A stretch of 64,000 bases of DNA, from positions 186,001 to 250,000 of the forward strand of contig NZ_OY776575.1 in NCBI RefSeq assembly GCF_963675815.1. The letters run 5' to 3'. Under the pieces are notes generated by a model. The model did no database searches. It was not told where the DNA came from and saw only the letters and a program-made list of their open reading frames with translations. Shown here piece by piece: positions 18,015-26,435 of the stretch; position 1 is the first letter of the stretch; each line of letters opens with the position of its first letter. The DNA comes from an uncultured Desulfuromusa sp. (lineage in GTDB: Bacteria; Desulfobacterota; Desulfuromonadia; Desulfuromonadales; Geopsychrobacteraceae). A program made the position numbers and the translations under genes.

Positions 18015-18374
18015 CTATGATTGTTTTTTAATCCACTCATCTAGCCGTTCTGTGATATCTGAGGGCATATCTAAAAATTTGACCCCCATTCCCGGTTCAA
18101 AGGGGAGATGGGTTCCATGCGGCCTCTTCCAGACAACTTCACAGCGACAACGTGCGGTTCCTTTAAGGGGAGCCGGAAGTGGAAATTCCAGATCGATCTG
18201 TTCTCCTGCTTGAATTGGATTTGTTGTCGCAATAAACATCCCACTTTTGCTTATATTCTTGGTGTAACCAAAAAAAGCCGGACGATCGCTATTAATGTGT
18301 ACCTTTTGAATAATCAGAGGTGAGCGTAAATTTTTTCTCGAATCAGCCTTAGGCCGATCTTGAGTCTCTTCCAT
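18015..18374 (-). CDS. PilZ-domain protein, candidate cyclic-di-GMP receptor
   Basis: 119 residues. A RKNLRSPLIIQKVHI segment near residue 13 followed by NISKSGMFIATTNP matches the two parts of the PilZ c-di-GMP motif (RxxxR and (D/N)xSxxG), although the first Arg group reads RKNLR. The rest is the PilZ beta-barrel pattern (IDLEFPLPAP, VVWKRP, PGMGVKFLDMP). Small stand-alone PilZ proteins often act on motility or polysaccharide machinery. A pilus-type ATPase is encoded about 10 kb away, but no link is shown. Confidence 0.85.
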   Translation of the reverse strand: MEETQDRPKADSRKNLRSPLIIQKVHINSDRPAFFGYTKNISKSGMFIATTNPIQAGEQIDLEFPLPAPLKGTARCRCEVVWKRPHGTHLPFEPGMGVKFLDMPSDITERLDEWIKKQS

Positions 18375-18642
18375 AATTTCCCCACTTTTTTAATAACGTA
18401 AGGTATTCTATCTGGCTGGATAGTGCAACATTTGAGTTGACCTTTAAAGATTTAAATCTTGCTTTCTGCCGTTGTATTGACTTGTCACTGAGTTTGGTTA
18501 AACTCGAAACAGAGAGACAACTATAGCGAGATAGATTGTTGTCAGCTGAGGCAAAAAAACTCAACAGGTGATCCGCATTGAGGAAAATCGTTGTAAGATG
18601 TTGAGATCAATAGGTTATTTATCTGTTTCCAAGGGAATAAAA

Positions 18643-20193
18643 ATGAGACATGCTTGTGTCCTTACCCTGATGGCTTTATTTTTTTTCTATGCAACTCAAA
18701 CTTTAGCTGGTCAATATGATCGCAATGGTATCCGTGATCTGATTACTCTTGGACTGGAAGTGAATCTAGGGTTACAGCTGGAAAATTTAGATGTTGCCAA
18801 GGGGAAAGAAGCAATAGAACAGGAACGATCTGTTTTCGATAGTACTTTTTTTGCTGTTGCAGAATATAAACGTTCTGTCTTTCCTTATGATTCAACCATG
18901 TCTCTTTCTTCTGAAAGTCGGTCAGAAGACTTTTCCGGCCAGATGGGTCTGCGTAAGCAGTTCAAGACAGGGCTTATGTCCTCTGTCTCCCTTGACTCGC
19001 AATGGTTGTCTGATAATGAATCAAGCGAAAATCTTGACCCTCGTTACCGAACCGCGCTGGTTCTTGAGCTTAGTCAACCATTACTGCAGAACTTTGGTAC
19101 GGCAGTTAATACAACGCTGCTCAATGTTTCTAAAAACAAGGAACGTCAGGCAGTTTTAAATTATTTATTATCGGCTCAAAATTTGATTCTACAGCTGGAG
19201 GTCGCAGCGAGACAGCTCGCAGAAAAGGCTGAAATTATAAAACTGCGCCAACAATCGCTCGCCTTATCCCATGAATTATATGCGGCCAATCAAAAACGTT
19301 TCAAAGCAGGGGTGATAGCAGTTACTGAGATTCAAGAAGCTGAAACTGAGGTTGCAGCGAGACAACTGGCCCTGTCTCTGGCGATTCAGGAGCAAGATCT
19401 GTTGAAGGAGGACATCAACAGGCAACTCAACCAGGATTTGCCTGAAGATTTTAATCCGGAAGACCTTGTTGATTTTGAGGAAGGCATTAAACCGTTAACC
19501 CTCCCTCTTTTAGAGGATCTTGTCGAAACGGCACAGAGGCAACGATTGGAACTCAAGATTAGTGATTTTTCAATTCAGAGTAGTTCCTTGCAGCAGGATT
19601 ATTTACGCAATCAACTCAAGCCACAACTGGATTTGAATCTTCAATTTGGACTAAACGGGCTTTCAGGCGATAAACGAACATCAACGCCAAGGGGTGAATA
19701 CTCTGGTCATTGGCTGGACTCATTTGTCGGTGCGAGTGAGGCCGATGGTTACCGTTGGCAGGCGGGATTTGAATTGACAATGCCTATCGGAAATCGTGCA
19801 GCGAAGTCACGGTACCGGCAAGCTAAACTACAGTTAAGACAGGATCGCTATCGTTATAAAGATCTTGAGTCCATCATCAGGAATGATTTACTGCAACAAC
19901 AAATTAATATATCTCAGACAAGAAAGCAGTTGGAAATAACCGAACGGGTTGAAGCATTGGCAAAAAAATCTCTTGATCAGGAGCAACGGCGGTTACAGGA
20001 AGGACTGTCTGACACGTTCCGGATCATAATTTTCCAGCAGAGAATGGTTGAAGCCATGGTCGATCGCGTTAATGCTTTCACTCGATATCATCTGGCTCTT
20101 GCTCAAATGGATTTTGCTTTGGGTCATACCTTTAAACGGCATCATATTGTCTTGAGAAATAATACAGAGGAGTTGACCCTTGAAAACATCTAA
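18643..20193 (+). CDS. TolC-family outer-membrane channel of an RND efflux system
   Basis: 516 residues from the ATG at 18643, which precedes a signal peptide (MRHACVLTLMALFFFYATQT, cleavage near LAGQ) and follows AAGGGA; the longer frame from 18568 adds 25 residues with no signal and is rejected. Two repeated alpha-helical/beta regions are visible, with coiled-coil stretches such as NLILQLEVAARQLAEKAEII and EITERVEALAKKSLDQEQRR, as in TolC/OprM channels. It is the first gene of a three-gene operon and overlaps the adaptor gene by 14 bases. The substrate of the pump is not evident. Confidence 0.88.
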   Translation: MRHACVLTLMALFFFYATQTLAGQYDRNGIRDLITLGLEVNLGLQLENLDVAKGKEAIEQERSVFDSTFFAVAEYKRSVFPYDSTMSLSSESRSEDFSGQMGLRKQFKTGLMSSVSLDSQWLSDNESSENLDPRYRTALVLELSQPLLQNFGTAVNTTLLNVSKNKERQAVLNYLLSAQNLILQLEVAARQLAEKAEIIKLRQQSLALSHELYAANQKRFKAGVIAVTEIQEAETEVAARQLALSLAIQEQDLLKEDINRQLNQDLPEDFNPEDLVDFEEGIKPLTLPLLEDLVETAQRQRLELKISDFSIQSSSLQQDYLRNQLKPQLDLNLQFGLNGLSGDKRTSTPRGEYSGHWLDSFVGASEADGYRWQAGFELTMPIGNRAAKSRYRQAKLQLRQDRYRYKDLESIIRNDLLQQQINISQTRKQLEITERVEALAKKSLDQEQRRLQEGLSDTFRIIIFQQRMVEAMVDRVNAFTRYHLALAQMDFALGHTFKRHHIVLRNNTEELTLENI

Positions 20194-21244
20194 AGGCCCT
20201 GTTCAAAGCTTTTTTTTTGCGTTTCTGATTTTCAGTTGTATTGCAGGTTGCAGCGGTCAGGAAAAAAGTCCTCCGGTGAAAGCCGGACCTGAGAAGGTTG
20301 TTTCTGTTGCTGTTGAAAAAATTGCTCTCAATAATCTTACCGACTTCTTTACATTGCCTGCAAATATTGAAGCCTGGCAAGATCTGACTTTATCTGCCGA
20401 AGTTGCGGGTTCAGTTGATAGGATTAATTTTGAAGAAGGCGATACCGTCGTATCTGGTGAGATTTTATTGGAGATCGATCCAGAAACAATCAAAAGCCAA
20501 TTACTGAAAGCGCAAAATGACGTCAATCTTGTCCAGAGTAAATTTCAACGCTATCAACAGTTGATCAGTGACGGTTTAGTCAGTCAGCAAGAGTTGGATG
20601 ATCTGGAAAATCGTTTGACCGCCTCTAAGTCAACCTTGCAAACAACGAAACTTCAACTTGAAAAAAGTTTCCCTCAAGCCCCTGTGAGCGGCACCATTGA
20701 TAGAATCTTTGTTGATCCTGGTGAGTATGTTGATCCCGGAATGCCTCTTTTGCAGTTGGTTCAAGTGGAAAAGCTGAAGGTGATAGCAGATATCCCTGAA
20801 AAAGATGTTCAATTTCTGCATCTTGGCGATCGAGTTGAAATAATTTCAGCCGCAATAGCAGCGACCTCTTCAGATCCTGTATTTGGGATTATCGAACACA
20901 TTGCTATCTCGGCCAATCCTGCGACGCGAACATATCGGACAAAAATCATCATCGATAATCCTTCTTCTGAATTGCGTCCCGGCATGATTGTCAGGGCAAA
21001 GTTTGTCAGGCAGGAGATGCGGCAGGTTATTTCTGTCCCTTTGTTTGCGATTATTGACCGGGATGATGAAAAATTTGTCTTTCTTCTTGAAAATGGCCGG
21101 GCTAAGAAAACAAATGTTGTCATCGGCAGTTCGATTGGACAGCGGATTGTTATTGAGGATGGTTTGGAGGTCAATCAATCTCTTATTGTTGCCGGACAGC
21201 AACTTTTGGTTGACGGAAGCATGGTTGCGGTTGGAGAGAATTAA
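20180..21244 (+). CDS. RND efflux periplasmic adaptor (membrane fusion protein), lipoprotein
   Basis: 354 residues beginning at TTG 20180; GAGGAG seven bases upstream supports this start and no ATG fits. The signal ends in the lipobox CIAGC, so the adaptor is a lipoprotein of the inner membrane. Family features follow: ANIEAWQDLTLSAEVAGSVD (barrel-sandwich start), a coiled-coil hairpin around residues 105-160, the VSGTIDRIFVDPGEYVDPG lipoyl half, and the beta-barrel (RPGMIVRAKF). It bridges the TolC-like channel and the RND pump encoded on either side. The gene overlaps the channel gene and ends three bases before the pump gene. Confidence 0.92.
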   Translation: MKTSKGPVQSFFFAFLIFSCIAGCSGQEKSPPVKAGPEKVVSVAVEKIALNNLTDFFTLPANIEAWQDLTLSAEVAGSVDRINFEEGDTVVSGEILLEIDPETIKSQLLKAQNDVNLVQSKFQRYQQLISDGLVSQQELDDLENRLTASKSTLQTTKLQLEKSFPQAPVSGTIDRIFVDPGEYVDPGMPLLQLVQVEKLKVIADIPEKDVQFLHLGDRVEIISAAIAATSSDPVFGIIEHIAISANPATRTYRTKIIIDNPSSELRPGMIVRAKFVRQEMRQVISVPLFAIIDRDDEKFVFLLENGRAKKTNVVIGSSIGQRIVIEDGLEVNQSLIVAGQQLLVDGSMVAVGEN

Positions 21245-21247
21245 ACA

Positions 21248-24200
21248 ATGCTGATATCAAACGCAGCAATAGATCGACGCAGTACTGTTTTTGCGTTGAT
21301 GCTGATTATTCTTATTGTCGGGACCTATAGTTATCTTGTCTTGCCACGAGAATCATCTCCCGATATTACCGTACCCTATGTGCTGGTTGTTACTGCCTAT
21401 GAAGGGGTGACTCCTGATGACATTGAAAGTTTGATCACTTATCCGATTGAACGCAAGTTGAAAGGGTTGAAAGACGTAGAAGAAATCACTTCAGTGAGTG
21501 CTGAAGGTTCTTCTATGATTACAATTGAGTTTGCCCCCGAGGTCAATATAGATAATGCTCTACAGTGGGTACGGGACAAGGTTGATCAGGCAAAGGGTGA
21601 TTTACCCAATGATCTGGAAAATGACCCCTCCGTTCTGGAGATAAATCTGTCTGAATTCCCCATTCTTATGATTGCGATTTCCGGCGACGTTGATGAAGAA
21701 GTTCTGAAGGCGGTTGGCGAAAAACTGGAAGATCGGATTGAAGAAATATCCGGTGTTCTTGACGTGGTGTTGACCGGCGGTCGGGAACGACAAATACGGG
21801 TAGAATTCGACCCTGATCGGCTCTATGCTTATCGTATCTCTTTAAGCGAAATTGTCCGCGCCATTCGCCAGGAAAATGTCAATATTCCCGGAGGGAGTAT
21901 TGACATCGGTCAGGGTAAGTATCTGTTACGTATTCCTGGAGAATTTTCCGATCCAGATGAAATAGATAATATCGTTTTGCTGGAGCGGGAGGGGCAGGTC
22001 ATATATTTTAAAGATGTCGCCCGGATCGTTGATTCCTTTGAAGACCGTGTCAGTTATGCCCGTTTGAATGGCAGTCAAAGTGTTTCACTGGCCATTAAAA
22101 AAAGAACCGGGGCCAATATTATTGAAGTCGCTGATCGTGTTTTTGCTTTACTCAATTCTGCGGGAGAGCTTGTTCCTGAAGGAATTGACCTGTCGGTTAC
22201 ATTCAATCAGTCAAAAGATATCAGGAGGATGGTTTCCGAGCTCGAAAATAATATCATTACCGCGTTGATTCTGGTTGTTCTTGTTTTGTTCATGTTTCTT
22301 GGTTTCCGAAACTCGATTTTTGTCGCGATCGCCATTCCTTTTTCCATGCTTCTGTCTTTTTCGTTACTGCAAGTTCTGGGTATCACTCTCAATATGGTTG
22401 TTTTGTTCAGTTTGATTCTGGCACTCGGGATGCTCGTCGACAATGCCATTGTTATTGTTGAAAACATTTACCGCCATATGCAGGAAGGTTTTTCAGCAAG
22501 AGATGCGGCCAAAAAAGCTGCTTCAGAGGTTGGTTGGCCGGTTATAAGTTCGACTGCTACAACTCTTTGTGCCTTTTTTCCGATGACCTTCTGGCCGGGA
22601 ATTATGGGTGAATTTATGCGGTTTTTACCTCTGACCCTTATTATCACCCTGACTGCGTCCTTGTTTGTTGCCTTGGTTATTAATCCGACCGTGTGTGGCC
22701 ATTTCATGTCTTTGCCGAATAAGAATAAACGTCAGAACCGTAAACAGGCCCCGAGCAAAATCATCAAAGCTTACGAGCTTTCGCTGGTATATGCTTTGAA
22801 GCATCGACTCCTGGTTGTTCTGGCTTCTTTTTTTCTGCTGATTGGCATTGGAGCGACTTATGGGGTCCTGGGACACGGGATAGAGCTGTTTCCTGATATT
22901 GAGCCCAATAATGCTTTTGTCGAAATCAAAGCCCCAGAAGGTGCCAATCTCGCGGCGAGTAATGCTCTGTCCAAGCGAGTGGAGTCCGTTGTAGACGGGG
23001 AAACGGATATTCGTCACGTTGTTGCTGAAATTGGTGTTTCCGGAACAGATCGCGGCGGAGGTAGCCCGCAGTCAAATTTAACGAAAATATCCCTTGAATT
23101 TATTGACAGAACCGAGCGAAGTGAGGATTCACGGCATGTTCTTGACAGAATCAGGTCGGCTCTGCTTCCAATATCCGGCGCTGAGTTCAAGGTAGAAAAA
23201 CAGGAAGAGGGCCCCCCGACAGGACCGCCGGTGAGTGTCGAAATCAGTGGAAACGAAATCGACATCCTCGATCGTTTAGTTGTGGATGCGCGACAAAGAA
23301 TTAAAGATGTTCCCGGTCTGGTAGATCTTAAAGATGATTTTTCCAAAGCCAAGCCGGAAATAAGAATTGATGTTGATCGTGAAAAAGCAAGTTTGTTGAA
23401 TTTATCCACGGCAGAAATTTCTGAAATGGTGAAGGCTGCAATCAGTGGTACCAAGTTAGGTGTCTATCGCGAAGGGGAAGATGAATACGACATTGTTGCA
23501 CGGATGCCGGAGAACAGGCGTACTTCTGTCGCTGATATTAACAATCTCCTCATTCCTTCCGTTGACGGCTCCCCGGTTCCTTTATCAACGGTTGCTCGTG
23601 TTGAATTGGGGGTAGGATTTGGTTCAATCCGTCATATTGATCAAAAGCGGGTGGTGACGATATCGGCAGAGACATTTGGACGCAATAGTAATGAAGTTCT
23701 TCTCGAGGTTCAAAATCGTCTATCATCCATGTATTTGCCGGCTGGTTATCAGGTTAACTATTCAGGAGAACAGGAGGAACAGCAGAAGGCCTCTGCCTTT
23801 CTGTTGAAAGCCTTTATCGGCGCTATCCTATTGATTACTCTTGTGCTGATTACCCAGTTTAACTCGCTGCTGCAAACTCTCATTGTCATGACTTCCGTTC
23901 TGCTTTCTTTGACTGGTGTATTCCTTGGTCTGATGATCACCTCAACACCCTTCGGTATTATTATGACCGGGATTGGAGTTATTTCTCTCGCAGGAGTAGT
24001 TGTGAATAATGCCATTGTACTGATTGACTATATAAATCAATTGGTTGCCGAAGGGATGGAATTGAATACAGCGCTCATTCGGGCTGGAACGGTGCGTTTT
24101 CGACCCGTCATGCTTACGGCAGCAACGACAATTTTGGGACTGTTGCCAATGGCAATCGGGATCAGTTTTGATTTTAAGACATTTCATTGGATTATTGGCG

Positions 24201-24364
24201 GGGAATCAGCTGATTGGTGGGGGCCGATGGCCGTGGCGGTAATATTTGGCCTGGCTTTTGCGACGTTGTTGACTTTGGTCGTTGTTCCCGTTTTATATTC
24301 ACTGGCAGAGTCTGCACGAGAGAAAGTCCGGCAGATAAAAGAGTCATCCCCGGATGCAATTTAA
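21248..24364 (+). CDS. RND-family inner-membrane efflux pump (AcrB/HAE1 type)
   Basis: 1038 residues, the normal length for RND pumps, with twelve membrane segments in the usual 1+5+1+5 layout and two large periplasmic loops. The N terminus has LPRESSPDITVPYV, and the fourth membrane segment reads LALGMLVDNAIVIVENIYR. This carries one of the two acidic residues seen in AcrB (VDD), the other being Asn as in many related pumps. GGSPQSNLTKISLEF and GPPTGPPVSVEISG resemble the porter-loop region of Bacteroidetes and deltaproteobacterial members. The last membrane segments (GPMAVAVIFGLAFATLLTLV) are complete. Cotranscribed with the adaptor and channel. Drug or lipid substrates are both possible. 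Confidence 0.93.
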   Translation: MLISNAAIDRRSTVFALMLIILIVGTYSYLVLPRESSPDITVPYVLVVTAYEGVTPDDIESLITYPIERKLKGLKDVEEITSVSAEGSSMITIEFAPEVNIDNALQWVRDKVDQAKGDLPNDLENDPSVLEINLSEFPILMIAISGDVDEEVLKAVGEKLEDRIEEISGVLDVVLTGGRERQIRVEFDPDRLYAYRISLSEIVRAIRQENVNIPGGSIDIGQGKYLLRIPGEFSDPDEIDNIVLLEREGQVIYFKDVARIVDSFEDRVSYARLNGSQSVSLAIKKRTGANIIEVADRVFALLNSAGELVPEGIDLSVTFNQSKDIRRMVSELENNIITALILVVLVLFMFLGFRNSIFVAIAIPFSMLLSFSLLQVLGITLNMVVLFSLILALGMLVDNAIVIVENIYRHMQEGFSARDAAKKAASEVGWPVISSTATTLCAFFPMTFWPGIMGEFMRFLPLTLIITLTASLFVALVINPTVCGHFMSLPNKNKRQNRKQAPSKIIKAYELSLVYALKHRLLVVLASFFLLIGIGATYGVLGHGIELFPDIEPNNAFVEIKAPEGANLAASNALSKRVESVVDGETDIRHVVAEIGVSGTDRGGGSPQSNLTKISLEFIDRTERSEDSRHVLDRIRSALLPISGAEFKVEKQEEGPPTGPPVSVEISGNEIDILDRLVVDARQRIKDVPGLVDLKDDFSKAKPEIRIDVDREKASLLNLSTAEISEMVKAAISGTKLGVYREGEDEYDIVARMPENRRTSVADINNLLIPSVDGSPVPLSTVARVELGVGFGSIRHIDQKRVVTISAETFGRNSNEVLLEVQNRLSSMYLPAGYQVNYSGEQEEQQKASAFLLKAFIGAILLITLVLITQFNSLLQTLIVMTSVLLSLTGVFLGLMITSTPFGIIMTGIGVISLAGVVVNNAIVLIDYINQLVAEGMELNTALIRAGTVRFRPVMLTAATTILGLLPMAIGISFDFKTFHWIIGGESADWWGPMAVAVIFGLAFATLLTLVVVPVLYSLAESAREKVRQIKESSPDAI

Positions 24365-24551
24365 AGCCTCCTTTGTTTCGGTTGTTTTGCATTTGACAAG
24401 GACTGTTGCTTGGGGTAGAAGAAAGCGGAGAATCCTATATGGTATCGATTGCGTAATAGGTGAAATCGGTCCGTTGTTCCCTGCTTTATTTGCATTTTGC
24501 CTTTTCTCAAAGGCTCTCTCATTAACCCATAATGCATGAAAGGTAACTGGT

Positions 24552-25742
24552 ATGTTTGAAAAGGTTCAAATTGCTCCACCAGACCCTATTCTAGGTCTCA
24601 CTGAAACGTTCAAGGCGGATCAAAATCCGAATAAAATTAATTTATCCGTTGGTGTCTATCAGGATTCCAATGGCAAAACACCTGTTCTTGAGACCGTTAA
24701 AGAGGCTGAAAAACGTATTCTTGAGCAAGAGGACTCCAAAGGTTACCTGGCAATGACTGGTGAGCCTGTCTACTGTGCAATGGTACAGGAACTCCTGTTT
24801 GGTGAGGGTCATGAAATTATCAGCAGTAAGCGGGCAGCGACTGCCCAATGCCCTGGTGGCACTGGTGCTTTGCGCGTAGCCGGCGATTATCTGCATTTTG
24901 TTCATCCTGGAGCCACGATCTGGTTGAGTAATCCGACTTGGGCCAACCATAATACTATTTTTGGGGCAGCAGGTCTGAAGTGTGAAAAGTATGACTATCG
25001 TGATCCGGAAACCAATGGTCTTGATTTTGATGCAATGTGTGCGTCAATTAAAAAAATTCCGAAGGGAGATGTCATTCTTTTACATGGATGCTGTCATAAT
25101 CCAACAGGAATTGACCCGACTCCGGAGCAGTGGGCTCAAATCGGAGACTTGCTTGCTGAACAAGATGTTCTCCCTCTGGTAGACTTCGCTTATCAAGGGC
25201 TGGCAAATGGTATTGAGGAAGATCGCAGTGGTCTGCTTGAACTTGTGAAAAAAGTTAAACAAATGCTGGTTTGTTCAAGCTTTTCCAAAAACTTTGGCCT
25301 CTACCGTGAAAGAACCGGGGCGCTGACAGTTATTGCCGATGATGCACAACAGGCAAATATAGTTATGAGCCAGGTGAAATTGCGTATTCGCTATAACTAT
25401 TCAAATCCGCCATCTCATGGAGGTCAGATAGTTGCTGTTGTTCTAAGTGATAAAGAACTTAAAGCCAAGTGGTACGAAGAAGTTGCAGGAATTCGTAGCC
25501 GCATCAACGACATGCGCCACCTTTTTGTCAAGACACTGAAAGAAAAAGGGGTCCAGCAGGATTTTTCGTCTATTATTGAGCAACGCGGCATGTTCAGTTT
25601 TTCGGGGTTAACCAAGGATCAGGTTGACCGATTGCGTGATGAGTTCTCAATCTATATTGTCGGCTCAGGCCGGATCAATGTTGCCGGAATGACCCCTGCC
25701 AATATGGACAGGCTTTGCGAAGCTATTAAAGCTGTTCTCTAG
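24552..25742 (+). CDS. Class I aminotransferase (aspartate/aromatic amino acid type)
   Basis: 396 residues, matching the AspC/TyrB subgroup Ia of PLP-dependent aminotransferases, which transfer the amino group between aspartate or aromatic amino acids and 2-oxoglutarate. The family landmarks are INLSVGVYQDSNGKTPVL, GYLAMTGEPVYCAMV, the PLP Asn-Pro-Thr-Gly in CCHNPTGIDPT, the Asp-Phe-Ala-Tyr-Gln cofactor contact in PLVDFAYQG, and the Schiff-base Lys in SSFSKNFGLYRERTG. The substrate-binding Arg near the C terminus appears in GSGRINVAGM. It could feed arylpyruvates to the IorAB system encoded 28 kb downstream, an inference from pathway logic only. Confidence 0.92.
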   Translation: MFEKVQIAPPDPILGLTETFKADQNPNKINLSVGVYQDSNGKTPVLETVKEAEKRILEQEDSKGYLAMTGEPVYCAMVQELLFGEGHEIISSKRAATAQCPGGTGALRVAGDYLHFVHPGATIWLSNPTWANHNTIFGAAGLKCEKYDYRDPETNGLDFDAMCASIKKIPKGDVILLHGCCHNPTGIDPTPEQWAQIGDLLAEQDVLPLVDFAYQGLANGIEEDRSGLLELVKKVKQMLVCSSFSKNFGLYRERTGALTVIADDAQQANIVMSQVKLRIRYNYSNPPSHGGQIVAVVLSDKELKAKWYEEVAGIRSRINDMRHLFVKTLKEKGVQQDFSSIIEQRGMFSFSGLTKDQVDRLRDEFSIYIVGSGRINVAGMTPANMDRLCEAIKAVL

Positions 25743-25763
25743 TTTTGTTTTCCGTTTACTGCT

Positions 25764-25804
25764 AATCGACTCTGCCGAGAATACTACGACAGGGTCGATT
25801 TTTG
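25764..25804 (+). terminator. Terminator of the aminotransferase gene
   Basis: AATCGACTCTG pairs with CAGGGTCGATT (one G-U) and the stem is followed by TTT, 22 bases after the stop codon. Confidence 0.7.
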
Positions 25805-25805
25805 C

Positions 25806-25833
25806 TTGACGGAATAAGCTAACTTTGTTAGAA
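25806..25833 (+). promoter_or_regulatory. Probable promoter of tRNA-Gln
   Basis: TTGACG (25806-25811) and TTAGAA (25828-25833) are separated by 16 bases and end 16 bases before the tRNA start. The -35 box shares its first bases with the tail of the preceding terminator. Confidence 0.45.
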
Positions 25834-25849
25834 AATCTTTCTCATTTAT

Positions 25850-25924
25850 TGGGGCGTCGCCAAGCGGTAAGGCACCGGATTTTGATTCCGGCATTCCCAG
25901 GTTCGATCCCTGGCGCCCCAGCCA
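25850..25924 (+). tRNA. tRNA-Gln (TTG)
   Basis: A 75-nt tRNA with encoded CCA. The acceptor stem TGGGGCG pairs with CGCCCCA; a U1-A72 pair is characteristic of tRNA-Gln. The anticodon stem CCGGA/TCCGG holds loop TTTTGAT with anticodon TTG. The T arm is CCCAG-GTTCGAT-CCCTGG. Its 3' end is duplicated downstream, described as a separate repeat. Confidence 0.95.
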
Positions 25925-26084
25925 TTTTAAGCTAAACAGATCTCTTAGGGGATCGAAGCGGAGCGAGCGCTGACTTAATGTCAGAAAAACGGACAGGATG
26001 TCCGTGTCAGCGAGAACAGGTGAGCCGACGCAGAAATCGACAGGATGTCGATGCCGAAGTGGGCGATCCCTGGCGCCCCAGCCA
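25904..26084 (+). repeat. Direct repeat of the tRNA-Gln 3' end with 160-bp period
   Basis: The last 21 bases of the tRNA-Gln gene (25904-25924, T-arm 3' side through CCA) recur without mismatch at 26064-26084. Identity stops exactly on both sides (T versus G before, T versus C after). The 139-bp spacer has no convincing gene and contains two related hairpins. The layout resembles the E. coli tyrT locus, where tRNA 3'-end copies punctuate downstream repeats, and also resembles an attachment-site duplication; no integrase or other mobile gene is present. Confidence 0.85.
25969..26052 (+). repeat. Hairpin-rich spacer with two GACAGGATGTC palindromes
   Basis: CGGACAGGATGTCCG (25990-26004) and ATCGACAGGATGTCGAT (26036-26052) share an 11-base core and each can fold into a short hairpin with AGGAT as loop. 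The first is nested between GCTGAC (from 25969) and GTCAGC (26006-26011), giving a longer stem. The arrangement looks like a REP-type or tRNA-associated element rather than coding sequence. Confidence 0.6.
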
Positions 26085-26115
26085 CTGTATTTTAGTTGCC
26101 CTGAGGGGTAACACC

Positions 26116-26149
26116 AAAAAGGATGATGCTGATGCATTGTCCTTTTTTT
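26116..26149 (+). terminator. Terminator downstream of the tRNA-Gln repeat element
   Basis: AAAAAGGA and TCCTTTTT flank an inner ATGC/GCAT pairing, followed by more T. It would end transcripts starting at the tRNA-Gln promoter, so the repeat spacer would be part of the primary transcript. Confidence 0.7.
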
Positions 26150-26261
26150 ATTTCTATTGCTCTTTGCCGATGTTAAATTGATTATAAGCACAAGGTTGGT
26201 TCTGTCCTTCAAGCAATCCTGGTACTCTGAGGATCAGAAATCAATCTCATAAGGAGGATCA

Positions 26262-26417
26262 ATGGAGCCGATTCGTTTTGCTGATATTTTATTTATCCTG
26301 ATTACGTTGGTGATTACATTTTCGATTTTATGGATGGTTAATAAAGGTAAAAATAAAACAAAAAAAACGGCAGACCCCAGCCAGCCCAAGAGTGATGAAA
26401 CCATTGATGTAAATTGA
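26262..26417 (+). CDS. 51-residue single-span membrane protein
   Basis: The ATG at 26262 follows a perfect AAGGAGG six bases upstream. The peptide has one membrane segment (ILFILITLVITFSILWMV) after MEPIRFAD, then a Lys/Thr-rich, charged tail (NKGKNKTKKTADPSQPKSDE), predicted to face the cytoplasm by the positive-inside rule. No family is recognised. It ends 18 bases before the phosphagen kinase gene on the same strand, suggesting one transcript. It could be a small membrane anchor or regulator; function unknown. Confidence 0.75.
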   Translation: MEPIRFADILFILITLVITFSILWMVNKGKNKTKKTADPSQPKSDETIDVN

Positions 26418-26435
26418 TTCAGGAGGTTTAATTAC

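Noticed and set aside
25784..26212. 142-residue minus-strand ORF across the tRNA-Gln region
   Set aside because: It reads through the antisense of the tRNA and its repeat (WLGRQGSNLGMPESKSGALPL is the usual spurious tRNA translation). No ribosome site or family.
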